Assembly (NCBI GenBank): GCA_007922195.1
Contig: ML682067.1
Location: forward strand, 6,468,466-6,532,465
Direction: 5' to 3'
From: Podocnemis expansa
Lineage: Eukaryota; Chordata; Testudines; Podocnemididae
Length of the DNA: 64,000 nt
How positions within the stretch are numbered: the stretch's first letter is position 1; each line of letters opens with the position of its first letter. The translations under genes and the position numbers were made by a program. The notes beneath the pieces are model-generated. The model was not told where the DNA came from, did no database searches, and saw only the letters and a list, made by a program, of their open reading frames with translations. Below are positions 22,000 through 32,068 of the stretch, one piece after another.

Positions 22000-22960
22000 C
22001 AAGAGAGCCATGGAAGAAGTTTGCTATTAATGACATAGTAGCAGCAGGCTGGGCACTAGAAAAATCACCTGTTCCAGGAGGCCTTGCTAGCCACCTGGCA
22101 GCACATGCAGGATCCTCAGTTAGCTGAACAAGAATGGAATCAGTAGTTCCAGGCCAAGGTGCCAAAGGTGTTTACACCAGAGTTGATAAGTACTCCTACT
22201 AGGGCACTCCCTGTTGAGGCTCTTCCAGAACTCATTGTAACCAGACTAACTCTACTGTCCCCACAGTCTTTCTGACAACAAAAAATGTGATGATGGCCAC
22301 TGCCAGCTGGGGAAGGAGTTCCTGAGCTACCTGTCTTACCTTCTGTATAATCAGGGAAGCCCAAGCTAGCTAAAGGGCCCTGACTGCAGCTGGAACTCAA
22401 TCCCACTCAACCCTGAAGTCGGTCATATTGAATTAGTTTTGACTCCTCCTAAAGGCCTATTGTAGGAAGTTTTGCGAGAAACGGTTTCCAAAAGGGGACT
22501 GCTCACAGGATATTGCTCCAGTCTGACCACTGTCTGTAGCTCCAGTCTGACCACTGTCTGGCTGATCTCCAAAACCAAGTCCAGAAGTGGCCTCGTGGAT
22601 AGCATTATTTTGGAACAATATTTGAGAAATTTCTCTCCAGCTGTACTATTCTGGGTTAGCCTGTTCTGCCTAGTAACTGTCACAGAAGCCATAGAGATGG
22701 AAGTTTTTGGAGAGAACTCCCCATTCTTCACAATAACTTGAATATCATTGGAAATATACCAGTTTTGGGGCCCTCTTGAGGGACTGAACATTTGCATTCT
22801 TATGGATCGCAAGTCAATGGTGGTCCTAGTTTCCAGGCTCCTGAAGGACATTCATTTACTCTTCAAGAGCAAGCAATCGTATGAATGTCCCATGATGGAG
22901 TATGGTTACCTACAATGTCACTTCAGGCAACCCATAAGACCTCAGATCCACCAGAAAGGG
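22000..22960 (+). pseudogene. gag: gag remnant with SCAN-like capsid segment
   Basis: No continuous frame survives, but two parts are readable. About 22269-22395 gives an FLTT..NVMMATASW then REAQAS.RAL pattern, matching the gag pattern AFL.TFE..A...GW....GEAQAAYRAL of vertebrate gypsy elements. About 22592-22705 gives LVDSIILEQYLRNFSPAVLF followed by WV and an EAIEME tail. This matches the (L)LVLEQFL..LP.E.Q.WV....P....EA pattern of the SCAN domain, known to derive from the capsid of Gmr1-like gypsy elements. A 23-bp tandem duplication (AGCTCCAGTCTGACCACTGT unit, about 22513-22560) is a local anomaly. Confidence 0.6.
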
Positions 22961-23006
22961 GCAGTGTAAAAGCCTTTATGATTCCATTGAGATAGAACCA
23001 CACCAA

Positions 23007-23262
23007 GTAGAAGGATTAATAGACCCTGGGAGCACCAAACACTCCTATGCCAAGCTTTGCTAATGATCAAAGATCTTGAATTCCACTAATGTCAAAATTT
23101 CCCACATGCACAAGGAATAATGCACTGACCCAACTGTTTCTATTATTTTGCAAGTAGCTAGATGGGTGGGGCATCTCTGGGTGGGCATACTGGTACACCT
23201 TCCTTGGGCCATAAACCTAGGTCATAATTGGAGACTCCTTCCTGTACTGCTGAGTCAAAATT
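23007..23262 (+). pseudogene. pol: aspartic protease remnant of the gypsy-type element
   Basis: The active-site region reads GLIDPGSTKHSYAKLC (about 23013-23060). It aligns with the retroelement pattern ALIDSGA(S/T)..F; the catalytic Asp is retained but the following Ser is Pro. About 200 bases later, NLGHNWRLLPVLL (about 23218-23256) matches the second conserved segment (LG..W). Frames between are broken. Confidence 0.6.
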
Positions 23263-23999
23263 CTATGCCCCTCATCTCAAGCAACTCTCAGTGGCCAAGT
23301 CAGTGTGCACTTGTGCTGGAATTTCTCCCTCCAGGCCTGAAGAGGGTCTGTCCCAAGAAGAGGAACCTTGGAAGAGACCTCCCAAAATATCACTTATCAA
23401 CCTTTACCCACAAGCAACACAGAGACCTTATTGAGCCTAGACTACTGTCCTCTAATAATATCTTCTACATCATCATGATCAGTACGAAAATTAGATCCTC
23501 CAAGAAATAGTTGAAACAACTTTAAATGTGGAAACCATTGACTAAAGTGTTTTGGGGTGGCTACCCCTTTGGTTTTGATTAATGGGAAGCCACCCCAGAA
23601 AATTACACCCAGTGATTTCTCCACCTTAAGGTACATATCAAAATTCTGTACTGTTTGGAGAAACAACCTTAAATGAAAGAGCCTCGAGTCCCAAACCCAC
23701 CTGTCAAGAACTTCTGAGACGAGCATGCTTCTTCCTGAAAGCAAGACATCTAGGTAATGCCAAGGCACTTGAAAAACTACTGATCTGATCCTTTTGTCTG
23801 GGTATAATTTAGAAACTAGCAGATTTTTGTCTGTTCCGTACAGATTGCCTAAAGATATTCCATAAGAATGAGTCTGGATTCCCTTATTTCCTCTTCCTCT
23901 TCTCATATTTAAGACATCATAAGTTCTCTTAAGAAAAGAGCCTCGGCCTCATATTTATTTTAGCGCTAGTCAGCTAACATCAAAAGATACCCAGCAGAC

Positions 24000-24600
24000 A
24001 TTCCCTCTAGAATACTTTCCTTTCCATCCTTGCTCAGGAGCTACTACAATTCATTTCCACTGTAGTCTTCCTCTTGGACATTGTTACTGATAAGAGAACA
24101 AGCTTTATGCCTCATTGAACAGCTCAGGTCTTCTTTAATGTTCTGAGTATTCCAGAGGTTGGCCAGATTGATGATTTACTTGAACATTTTAACACAAATC
24201 TTAAGTTAATGGTGAGAAAGTTTGTTGAAACAAAAGCTAGAGACTGAGATCAATTACTGTCATACCTTCTGCTACACAAGAAGTTTTATGGGTATATATT
24301 GGCTCAAACTTCTCTCTGAGAGATAGCCCCAAGGTATCTTAGACCTGGTCAAGGAGTCATGGGAAACCCAGCACCTACTGTCCTCCACTATGTCATGCAA
24401 ATGAAGAAGAAGATGGCATGCTTCAGTCATTTCACTTGGGCCAATCTATTCCAGGCCCAACACAGCCAGGCACAGCAGTATAATAAGAAGGTAGGATGAG
24501 GTTATTTCAGTCTAGTGACAGAGTCCTCATATTGTTCCCTAGATCAGCAACCATATGCCTAGCCAAATATCTGGGACCCTAATAATTCTACTGGCAGGTA
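24000..24600 (+). pseudogene. pol: integrase remnant of the gypsy-type element (upstream of RT)
   Basis: Readable pieces in order: VTDKRTSFM (about 24083-24109; family VTDrGtSFM around a catalytic Asp), LLEHFNTNLKLMVRKFV (about 24165-24217; family ER(F/L)N.TLK), LLSYLLLHKK (about 24257-24287), VLHYVMQMKKKM (about 24380-24416), NLFQAQHSQAQQYNKKVR (about 24440-24497), and a C-terminal LAKYLGP (about 24556-24578; family LLAKWQGP). The expected catalytic Glu lies near LLEHFN. The order and spacing fit a Ty3/gypsy integrase. It lies before, not after, the RT-RNase H remnant. Confidence 0.72.
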
Positions 24601-24710
24601 GGATTAGCTTGATTATTACATTTACTGTTCAGACTGATGAAGACCAAATCCAGTATACTATGTAAAACTTCTAACACCTTAGAACGTGCAGAAAGACTTG
24701 ATCATCCATC

Positions 24711-24725
24711 GGGGGGGGGGGGGGG
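24711..24725. repeat. poly-G run of 15
   Basis: Fifteen consecutive G residues within the decayed retroelement, between integrase and RT. The length may be unreliable. Confidence 0.9.
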
Positions 24726-24775
24726 CGAGGAGAGAGACAGATGAGGATGTGCAAATATAATTTCCAAAACCAGGT

Positions 24776-25080
24776 ATGATGGTGATTAGAGGGTCCCCTC
24801 TTGAGTATAGTTTGTCCACTGATCTAAAGGGGGGGGGTAATGAGATACATCCTGCTCCACTTAAAACACAGTATTTTCCCTTTATTCATAAAAAAAAACA
24901 TGGGAACCAGCCCTTTCAGATATCTTATTCCATCCCAACAGGACTGACCCCAGGATACCCAGGAGATGTTCAATCTGGCATGACTGAAGAAATGAGAAGG
25001 CTGTAGTGCAGTCCAGAGGCCTCATCCCTAAACATTGTTGCTGCAAATAAATAAATAAATAAATAAATAAATAAGAAGCA
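24776..25080 (+). pseudogene. pol: start of the reverse transcriptase region, decayed
   Basis: The frame 24776-25006 contains SIPTGLTPGYPGDVQSGMTE followed by EMRRL. This resembles the gypsy RT entry pattern H.IPTG.TPP..Q.PYR.P.......EEi..ML. The match is weak by itself; the position between integrase and the RNase H remnant supports it. A (AATA)n run (about 25045-25073) and a CR1 follow. Confidence 0.4.
25042..25074. repeat. (AAAT)n microsatellite
   Basis: Eight tandem copies of AAAT, at the left boundary of the CR1 insertion. Confidence 0.95.
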
Positions 25081-25089
25081 GATACCATT

Positions 25090-25668
25090 CATGGATGTAT
25101 TAACAGGAATATTGTAACTAAGACACGAGAACTAATTCTTTCACTCTACTCGATGCTGATTAGGACTCATCTGGAGCATTCTGTCTCATTATGGGCACCT
25201 CATTTCAGGAAAAAATGTTGACAAACTGGAGAAAGTCCAGAGAAAAGCAACATGATTAAAGGTCTGGAACACTTGACTTATGGGGGAAGATTGAAAGAAC
25301 TGGGTTTGTTTAGTCTGGAAAAGAAGACACAGAGAGGGGACATGATAACCGCATTCAAGTACCTAAAGTTGTTTCAAGGAGAAGGGAGAAAAAATGTTCT
25401 CTCTAATTGCTGATGATAGGCCATGAAGCAATGGGCTTAAATTACAGCGAGGGAGGTTTAGGCTGGACATTAGAAAAAAAAAAAAAACAACAACTGTCAG
25501 GGTGATTAACCACAGGAAGAAGTTGCCTAGGGAGCTTGTAGAATCCGCATCACTGGAAATTTTTCATAGCAGGTTAGACAAACACCTGTTAGGGATGGTT
25601 TAGGATTGTACTGCGATGAACATGATGAGGTCTCATGGCCCTTTCCAGTCTCTATGATTCTATGGGAC
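25090..25668 (+). mobile_element. CR1 LINE 3' fragment inserted in the gypsy pol region
   Basis: The CR1 ORF2 tail and UTR are recognisable from AGGACTCATCTGGAGCATTC (about 25160) to the CR1 end CTCTATGATTCTATGG (about 25652-25667). It interrupts the RT region, so it is younger than the LTR element. Confidence 0.85.
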
Positions 25669-25739
25669 AATTCAATTCTGTATAGACTTCTGCCATATAA
25701 ATGCAAACTCTGATTTCTATGCATGAATGCCCTGTGTTA

Positions 25740-26155
25740 GTGGCCTGCGGGGGCATCACAAGCGCTAGGCACTGAGGGTACAAGCCACCCGTCCCAGCTC
25801 GTGTCTCAAGTTGCAGCCCAACCTGAGACAGGGACGTGGGGCCAGGCCACCTCACTGGCAGCAGCCGGTTCCAGCTCTCACCATGGCCAGGGACACAGGA
25901 CCAGGCCACGATAGCGGCAGCTGGATCCAGCCCTGACCTCAGTTGGGGCTGTGGGGTTGGGCTGCTGATCCAACTCTGGCCAGGGCCTTGCTACTGCAGT
26001 GGCAGCTGCCTGCTCTGTCTCCAACCCAGCCAGGGATGCAGGACCAGGCTGCCAATCTGACTCCAGCCGGGGATTTGGGGTAGGCCACCAACCCAACCCC
26101 AGCCAGGGCCCAGGCCTCAGGGGATTTTGGGGGCCAGTGATGCCCCTTGTTATCT
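25740..26155. repeat. GC-rich degenerate repeat block
   Basis: Loose repeats of motifs such as CCAGCC.GGG and CCAGGCCAC. Long frames on both strands (25652-25909, 25836-26060, 25878-26204, 25939-26223) come from composition. It resembles the interior of the GC-rich hAT-like element at 29.2-29.8 kb, but no terminal repeats were found. Confidence 0.5.
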
Positions 26156-26349
26156 GTTCGATCATGATTATGTGATAGTCTACAGTTAGGACTGGCCAGC
26201 ACATCAGAGGGAGTTAGCTGCACTTCTTTAAGCCATGCAAGCAGGGCCAGATTAATGCAGGAGATATAGAGGCTGAAGCCCCAAGCCCAGCCTACAGCGG
26301 TTAAGAAATTATAGACAATTTGTACTTTTCATCTTTCCCCTCACCAATC

Positions 26350-26800
26350 TTGTTAAGAAAACAGCTTTTTGACAGATTACCTGGCCCCACTAGGATGATC
26401 AGGCATTCCAAGGAATTAAATGGATTCTTTGTTACAAATCTGTATTGTATAGCCTTGATTTTTCAGAAGAATTTATTTCACATACACATGCCTCACATTA
26501 GAGAAATATCATCATAGAAGTTTCCCAGTCAAGAACATCTTTATTGAGTACTTCAGTAAGAACTTCCTAGACCATGGAATGTAGTATTTGGTCCTCAAGA
26601 AGGAATGCCTAGTAATAGACTGGATGGTGAAGGCTCTGCACTTCTAGCTGTTTGGAACTGTTTCATGTAGTCACTGATAATACAGCTTTCCATTGGCTCC
26701 AGACAACAAAAAATCAGTAGCTTTCATTTTCACATACAGCATCATCACAGCAAAAATCACTGGAATGAAGACTTTCTATCCAGGACATATGGAGATGGTG
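26350..26800 (+). pseudogene. pol: RT C-terminus and RNase H remnant of the gypsy-type element
   Basis: With stops, the + strand reads DDQAFQGIKWILCYKSVLYS followed by LDFSEEFISHTHAS (about 26395-26500). This matches the RT-RNase H junction pattern (Q.AF..IK..L...PVL...DF...FI..TDAS), where the catalytic Asp of TDAS has become His. Later, LLAVWN (about 26643-26660) and VVTDNTAFHWLQ (about 26668-26704) match the RNase H pattern LA..W...........(V)TDH..L.WL. The 3' LTR begins shortly after. Confidence 0.65.
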
Positions 26801-26819
26801 AACCATCCAGCCCGAGGGA

Positions 26820-27235
26820 CCCAGTCAAAGGATGAGCATATGAGAAAGCAAAGGGAGTCAGGAATAAGAGATCAGTACACTAGAGGTGCCTGGTGCAGGC
26901 AAGAAACCTGAGGTTCCTTATATGAAAGCAAAAAGTTTTGGTGGGGAGGGGAAGGCGTTGAGTCTCAGAAGCTGTAAGAAAGTCAGGCAGGCAGGACAGC
27001 TGCATGCTGATAAGAGAAGCTCTGTGAGGGAGCTTTTCTCTACTTCCCCAGGCTCTAAAGGTAGGAGCCATGCCCTGGGACAGATTTTCAGGTACTCTGT
27101 GAGTGATTGGAGAAAAGCCTGTTTTCTTTGTGTTCACTCTTTTGAACTTTGTAAATAAAGAAATCAGACTCCAAGAAGGGCTATGATTGACAGGGAAAGA
27201 CTATGTGAGGTTTGCTTAATGGGGGCCGATGAAGG
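26820..27235 (+). mobile_element. 3' LTR of the gypsy-type element
   Basis: It aligns with the two halves of the 5' LTR. It contains AATAAAG (about 27153-27159) as a polyadenylation signal and the shared AGGAGCCATGCCCTGGGACAG (about 27062-27082). The end is uncertain (somewhere in 27230-27260). Frames in it (26693-26911, 26880-27158, 27183-27407) have no meaning. Confidence 0.65.
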
Positions 27236-27756
27236 GGAAACACTGGCAGACGCTATTGAACACCTGGCAACAAGGGGATGCTTGGGTATTGACCACTTTG
27301 TTACAGGATGGGTTGTTTCCTATCACTGGAATGGTCATGAAAATGGGCTGAAACTTGCCCTAGAAGAGCAATGTATCCATTTTCTAGTATTGAAAATTGT
27401 AGTTTAAAAACAGAGTCATATAATTTAGAAGTGAGCTTATAGTCAAAAGTAAATCATTCATGCAATGCAGGTTGGACTCCACAATTCTGAATGTACAATT
27501 ATCATATGGAAGAATAATAGAGAGATCACAGATTGAAAAGATGTTAAATCATCTAACACTTCTCATTTTAAGACCTTGATTATAGTTGCTTATAGTTTGG
27601 GGGGGGGGAGATTGAAATCTTTGTGTCAGGTGTCTGCCTCAAAGTGATTTTTTTTTCATTTCTTTTTGAGTTTCAGAAAAAAGAGTTCAACTGTTTGAGT
27701 CAAGGGTAGGATAAAAAGTATATTGTTTGACACTTCAACCCAATAATTGTAGTCAG

Positions 27757-28145
27757 TGTTGTAGCTATGTTGTCTCAGGATATTAGAGAGATGAGATGGG
27801 TGAGGTAATATCTTTTGTTGGACCAACTTCTGTTGAAGACAGAGACAAGCTTTCAAACTACAGAGAGCTCTTCTTCCAGTCTGGAAAAGGTACTTAGAGT
27901 GTCACAGATAAACACAAGATTTAACATATAGTTTAGTATAAGTAGTTAGCACATATTCTAAAGGGGGGCATTCAAGGTGAAGTAGTACATTGCAAATTGT
28001 AATACCATTAATCCAGTTTTTTTTATTAAGACCATGATTTTTTGTGCCTCGTCAGATGAGGAGTTTAAGCTCCCAGGCTTGTCTTTTGAAAGTTTTGTAC
28101 AGGTTTCCCTTGATGCAGAGAACTAAGTGGTCAGATAGAAAGTAG
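27757..28145 (-). mobile_element. Penelope-like element 3' region, family 2
   Basis: The tail GTAGCTATGTTGTCTCAGGA ... GGTGAGGTAATATC ... GACCAACTTCTGTTG ... ACAAGCTTTC ... AGAGCTCTTCTTCCAG (27760-27878) is followed (28030-28145) by untranslated sequence (AGTTTAAGCTCCCAGGCTTG, TCTTTTGAAAGTTTTGTACA) that I associate from memory with turtle and crocodilian Penelope copies. It is cut off by the G-rich element at about 28150. Confidence 0.6.
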
Positions 28146-28149
28146 TACT

Positions 28150-28575
28150 TGGTGGAAAATAGTTCCAGAGGTATAGTCATGCATCAGCCAGCACAGCAGC
28201 AGGCTAGAGCCGAACTGGGCAGCAGCATGGCAGTAGATGGGTGGCAGGAGATTGCAGGAGACAGAGGGAGGTTGTGGGGGGTTGGGGGCTGGGAGGAGAC
28301 TACAGGGGCCAGGGGAGAAGCAGGAAGTCTGCAGCAGGAAGGGAGGCCCAGGGGAGGCTACAGCAGGGAAGCCATAGGGGATGGGTGGGAGACTGCAGAT
28401 GGGAGGCCACAGAGGAGAAGGGGGAGCAGTGAGGAGGCCACAGTGGGAAATGGTGACAGGGGAGTGGCATTGGAGGCCTCAAGGGGTCATAAAAGTCAAG
28501 GATGTGGCCCCACCCATGGCATGGGAGGCCGTATCCTTGACTTTTGTCCCAGTCCCTGGAATCCCTAAGACCACC
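28150..28575. mobile_element. G-rich element, third copy of the TTAGGGAATCC end family
   Basis: The right end (complement TCTTAGGGATTCCAGGGACT, about 28556-28575) matches the ends at 14965 and 18121. Near that end a perfect 13-bp inverted repeat (AAAAGTCAAGGAT at 28491-28503, ATCCTTGACTTTT at 28533-28545) forms a stem around a 29-base loop. The interior is purine-rich and gives long spurious frames on both strands. The left boundary is not resolved. Confidence 0.45.
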
Positions 28576-28577
28576 CC

Positions 28578-28652
28578 TTGTGTAGCTAGAAAGCTTGTGT
28601 CTCTCACCAATCAAGATTTATCCAATAAAGCATATTACCTTACCTGCCTTAC
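28578..28652 (+). mobile_element. Penelope-like tail, family 2, plus orientation
   Basis: GTGTAGCTAGAAAGCTTGTG, TCTCTCACCAATCAAGATTT and ATCCAATAAAGCATATTACC are the family-2 tail inverted relative to the copy at 27757. The two face each other across the G-rich element. Confidence 0.6.
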
Positions 28653-29160
28653 CATTATTTCAGCATAATTGTTTGATAGTGTGCACAGTGTAATTGCCTA
28701 GAAATTACTTGTACAAGGTGAATTCAATAAAAGGAGCTGTCTGAATAATTTATTCTTTAATAATAAACACCGAATTTAAAGTTGATAGTCTTATTGATCT
28801 TTTTCTATCTTAATATTCCTATTATTAAGGAATGTGAGGGGTTATAAATATATGAAATATTAATACATCAGCCTTAGAACCAAAATTAATTTCAATAATG
28901 GGCTACTTCACATTATGTCATACAACAAATTGTCAAGATTATATAACTACAACATAATTAAGTATTTTGAGAATAGAGATGGCCAAAAGCATGTGCTTAT
29001 ATTTTTTCACTAAACTAGGACTGTGAGAAAGACTTCCTTGAGCTTCCCACATAAGGTAATTTTGTCTATGCAGTCAATGATACAGGAGATGGATTTCATG
29101 TGCATATCTTTTAATTCTGATTTCAGATTTTCTCAGAGCAATATGACATCATCTGTGATG
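28653..29160. other. AT-rich sequence, no feature seen
   Basis: No recognisable element or coding stretch. Confidence 0.4.
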
Positions 29161-29168
29161 GAGCATAC

Positions 29169-29832
29169 CAGGGGCATTGCTGCCGTATGTCCCGAAGGGC
29201 TGCAGATCCCTCACATCTCTGGCCCAGCCCCAGCAGTGGCTGGGACCAGATCAGGCCTGTTGGGGACATCTGCCACTTGCTGGCTTGGATCCAGCTCAGA
29301 TTAGACTCCTGCTGTTTGCTGCTTGCTGGCAGGCAGTGGTTGGAGTCGTATGGGACCTTCCATGGCCATCAGCCACTGGCCAGCCAGAGGCATCGCTTCC
29401 ATAGGGCCCGAAGGGCTGCAGTTCCCCCATATCTCCAGCCCAGCCACTGCTGGCAGTGGCTGGGGCCAGATCAGGCTCACCATGGCCACCAACCACTGAC
29501 CAGCAATGGCAGGTGGCCGAAGCTCAGATCCAGCTCCTGTTGCTGCTGGCCAGTGGCAAGCAGCCTGGGCAGGCCTGATCCATTTCCAGCCACTTTCTGC
29601 CAGCCAGTGTCAAACAGCAGGAGCCAGATCTGAGCCTGGGTTGTTTGCCATTGGCCAGCAGGCAGTGTCTGGAACTGGATTTGGCTTGCCTGGACTGCCA
29701 GCTGCTGGCCAGCAACGGGAGGAGCTTGATCAGGCCCCAGAGCTGTATTGGGCCCCAGAGATAGGGCCATGAGGCAGGGGGTGGGGCCCGGGCCCAGACC
29801 CTAACCCTTTTTTCAAGGGAGCAATGCCTCTG
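29169..29832. mobile_element. 664-bp GC-rich hAT-like element
   Basis: Terminal inverted repeats are CAGGGGCATTGCTGCC (29169) and the complement CAGAGGCATTGCTCCC (ending 29832), 14 of 16 matching. Flanking octamers GAGCATAC (29161-29168) and GGGTATAC (29833-29840) agree at six of eight positions. The interior is a degenerate CCAGCC.CTGCTGGC.GTGGC repeat. Open frames on both strands (29023-29772) are compositional; no transposase. Confidence 0.7.
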
Positions 29833-29840
29833 GGGTATAC

Positions 29841-31325
29841 AAACCCCACAATGGGGAATACATGGTTAATGAGCTATTATGGGCTCAGTCAGCCCTAACC
29901 TGCCTCATCTGTGAGAGATATCAAACTTGTATGGACAAGCACAACACATTTGATGGCAGACTGGAAATGAGCTAGGACCTCCAGTCCTCAGATCCTCGAG
30001 AAGGTAAGAACTACTCAGATGACTGCTACCTGACTATATCCTCCCTGCAGGAAGGGCAGACCTTATATTCATCCATTATGGGAAGGACTCTTCTTCTGTA
30101 TTAATCTGGGAGCCTGATATGAGCCAAGCTTACCAGAAATCCTCTGAAAAAGAAAAAGAAGAGGACCTGACCTCACTTGTGGGACAATTCATTTATTGAC
30201 AGCTCCCACAAAGTTCTTGCTTTTTGGGCCTCAGCCTGTTTTGACTGGACCATCATGGCAGAATGTCTGAAGGCTGCTGAGTACAAAAGCTTGGCCTGGG
30301 AATTAACAGGGACACCTTGGGCAAGGCACATGGTGCACATATCATTTGTTTAAAGCATAATCAAACAAACATATTTTGAACTTCCTCCTTCAAGTATATC
30401 TTGGATATATTTGGGCAGCTGAACACTTTAGACACTTTAAATGCCAAGGAGCATCTTATTTAGAACTACCTTCAAAGATCAGTTATCCATGTGTCCATAA
30501 CAGCAAGTCTTAAATTGTAAATCTGGCCACACTGAATGTGAGTTTTACCATAGACTGAAGTGGTATCTGTTTTCATCTTGAGAAATCCTAATATTAGTAG
30601 GAGATCACTGCAATGCATGGAGAGTTACATTATTTAAGATTCCCACCTATTTATGGAATGAACAAAATTTCAAACTTCGGACCTATTAGCACAATTCAAT
30701 GTGATTCTAAGCCTTGCAGGTTATTTGTATTAAGGCTGATGTATTAATATTTTGCATATTTATCATCATGTCCTTCTTAGGTTAGCAGTAATTTTAAACA
30801 TGTGTTCAAGTGCTTTGCTGGAGAGGGCTGGACTTCTGAATTGAAGCCAGAAAGAGTAACAAACTCTAATCAAGGTCTAATGAGATACAGAAGCCAAACT
30901 TCATAAAAGAAATACCAATTTCTTCCTAGCTCCTCATTTTTCCCTGCACTATATTTCCTAGCTCATGATTTTCCCCCCACCGTATTTCTATTTCTTTTCT
31001 CTATGGCTCCCTGTCATTTTTCATTCATTTTTTATTTCTTAAATTTGATGGGGATAATCAACTAAGCCCTTATTTCAGCAAAGGTCAACATTATACCAAC
31101 TCCTCATGTTGAGAAAATCAACTGAAAGAAATAATTTAATCAATTCTAAAACTTGAGCATTCTTTTTGCACAATATAAAATGTTTTTGATGATTAATACT
31201 TTGAAGCTATTCTTGTAGAAAGTAATTTTTAAAAGTGCTTTACTTGCATTATCTCCTCATTTATTGCTTACTTATTCCTTTTTCATGCTTGCAAATGTTC
31301 TTGATTTTGATATTGTATTGTAGGC
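29841..31325. other. no gene seen
   Basis: AT-rich; the short frame 31235-31459 has no support. Confidence 0.4.
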
Positions 31326-31329
31326 AGCT

Positions 31330-32068
31330 GGCAGCACTCGACCCATGTGGAGGGTGCCTCCTGTTGGTCTTATTGAGGAAGGCTCAAGTGGTCCCCCTCC
31401 AGAGGGTCTGTACTCTGTCTTTTCATCATGCCAGACTCAGAATTAGAGTCCCACCTTGAGTCTAAGCCCTCTGGCCAAGCCTGTTAGTTCACCCCTTTCA
31501 GGGTATAGTCCATTTGGCCTCCCTCCTGGCCACTAATTACAGTCAATGGCCTGCCAGCTTGTGCCACCCCTGGCAGACTGAAGGAGTAGAGAGGGGCCTG
31601 GGCCCACCCACCACTCCAGGGCCTGGCCCAGGGATGGCCCATGCCTCCACTGATGTCTTCCACCTCCCACCAGTTACTCCTCACCAATTCACACTGACTC
31701 CCTGGGCCATTTCCCCACAGCTCCAGTCACATGCTGTCTGCCTTTGCTACACTCCAGCTGCTGTCAACCCCCAGCTCCCCACCCACAAAATTGCTGCTCC
31801 AGCCACTGCTTCAGTCTGCTCGTTCAGGATCTCTGGCTCCTGCTCAGCTCCTAATGCCAGCTCCCATCAGAGCTCTCCAAGGTGCTGGCTTCCTCAGCCA
31901 GACTGCTAGGAAGAGTACCTTCTCCTTGCAGCTCTCAACTCAGACTCAGAAGCTAGCCTTGCTGTACTCTTTATATGGGCAGCCTATCCTCTAACTGGCT
32001 CCCGGATATACACCCTTTTTAACTCTCAGTGCACCTTAGTAGAGCAACCACACTGCTACAGTATCACA
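31330..32068 (-). mobile_element. probable solo LTR (minus orientation)
   Basis: Read on the minus strand it starts TGTGATACTGTAGCAGTG (from 32068), has a TATA-like CCATATAAAGAGTAC (about 31966-31980), and is GC-rich with CT/CAG-rich sequence downstream, an LTR-like layout. The 3' end (about 31330, near GGCAGCTGGC) is estimated. No internal retroelement coding adjoins it on either side. Frames within it (31514-31909, 31731-31994) are not coding. Confidence 0.5.

Noticed and set aside
23442..23906. 154-codon minus-strand frame
   Set aside because: It is antisense to the decayed gypsy pol region, whose readable pieces are all on the + strand, and it has no motif of its own.
25042..25074. (AAAT)n run considered as a retroposon poly-A tail
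   Set aside because: It precedes the CR1 fragment rather than ending an element, and CR1 elements lack poly-A tails. It is kept as a microsatellite.
28149..28668. Frames on both strands of up to 139 codons
   Set aside because: Purine-rich simple-sequence composition. Similar peptides at 18.1 kb reflect shared DNA ends, not shared coding.
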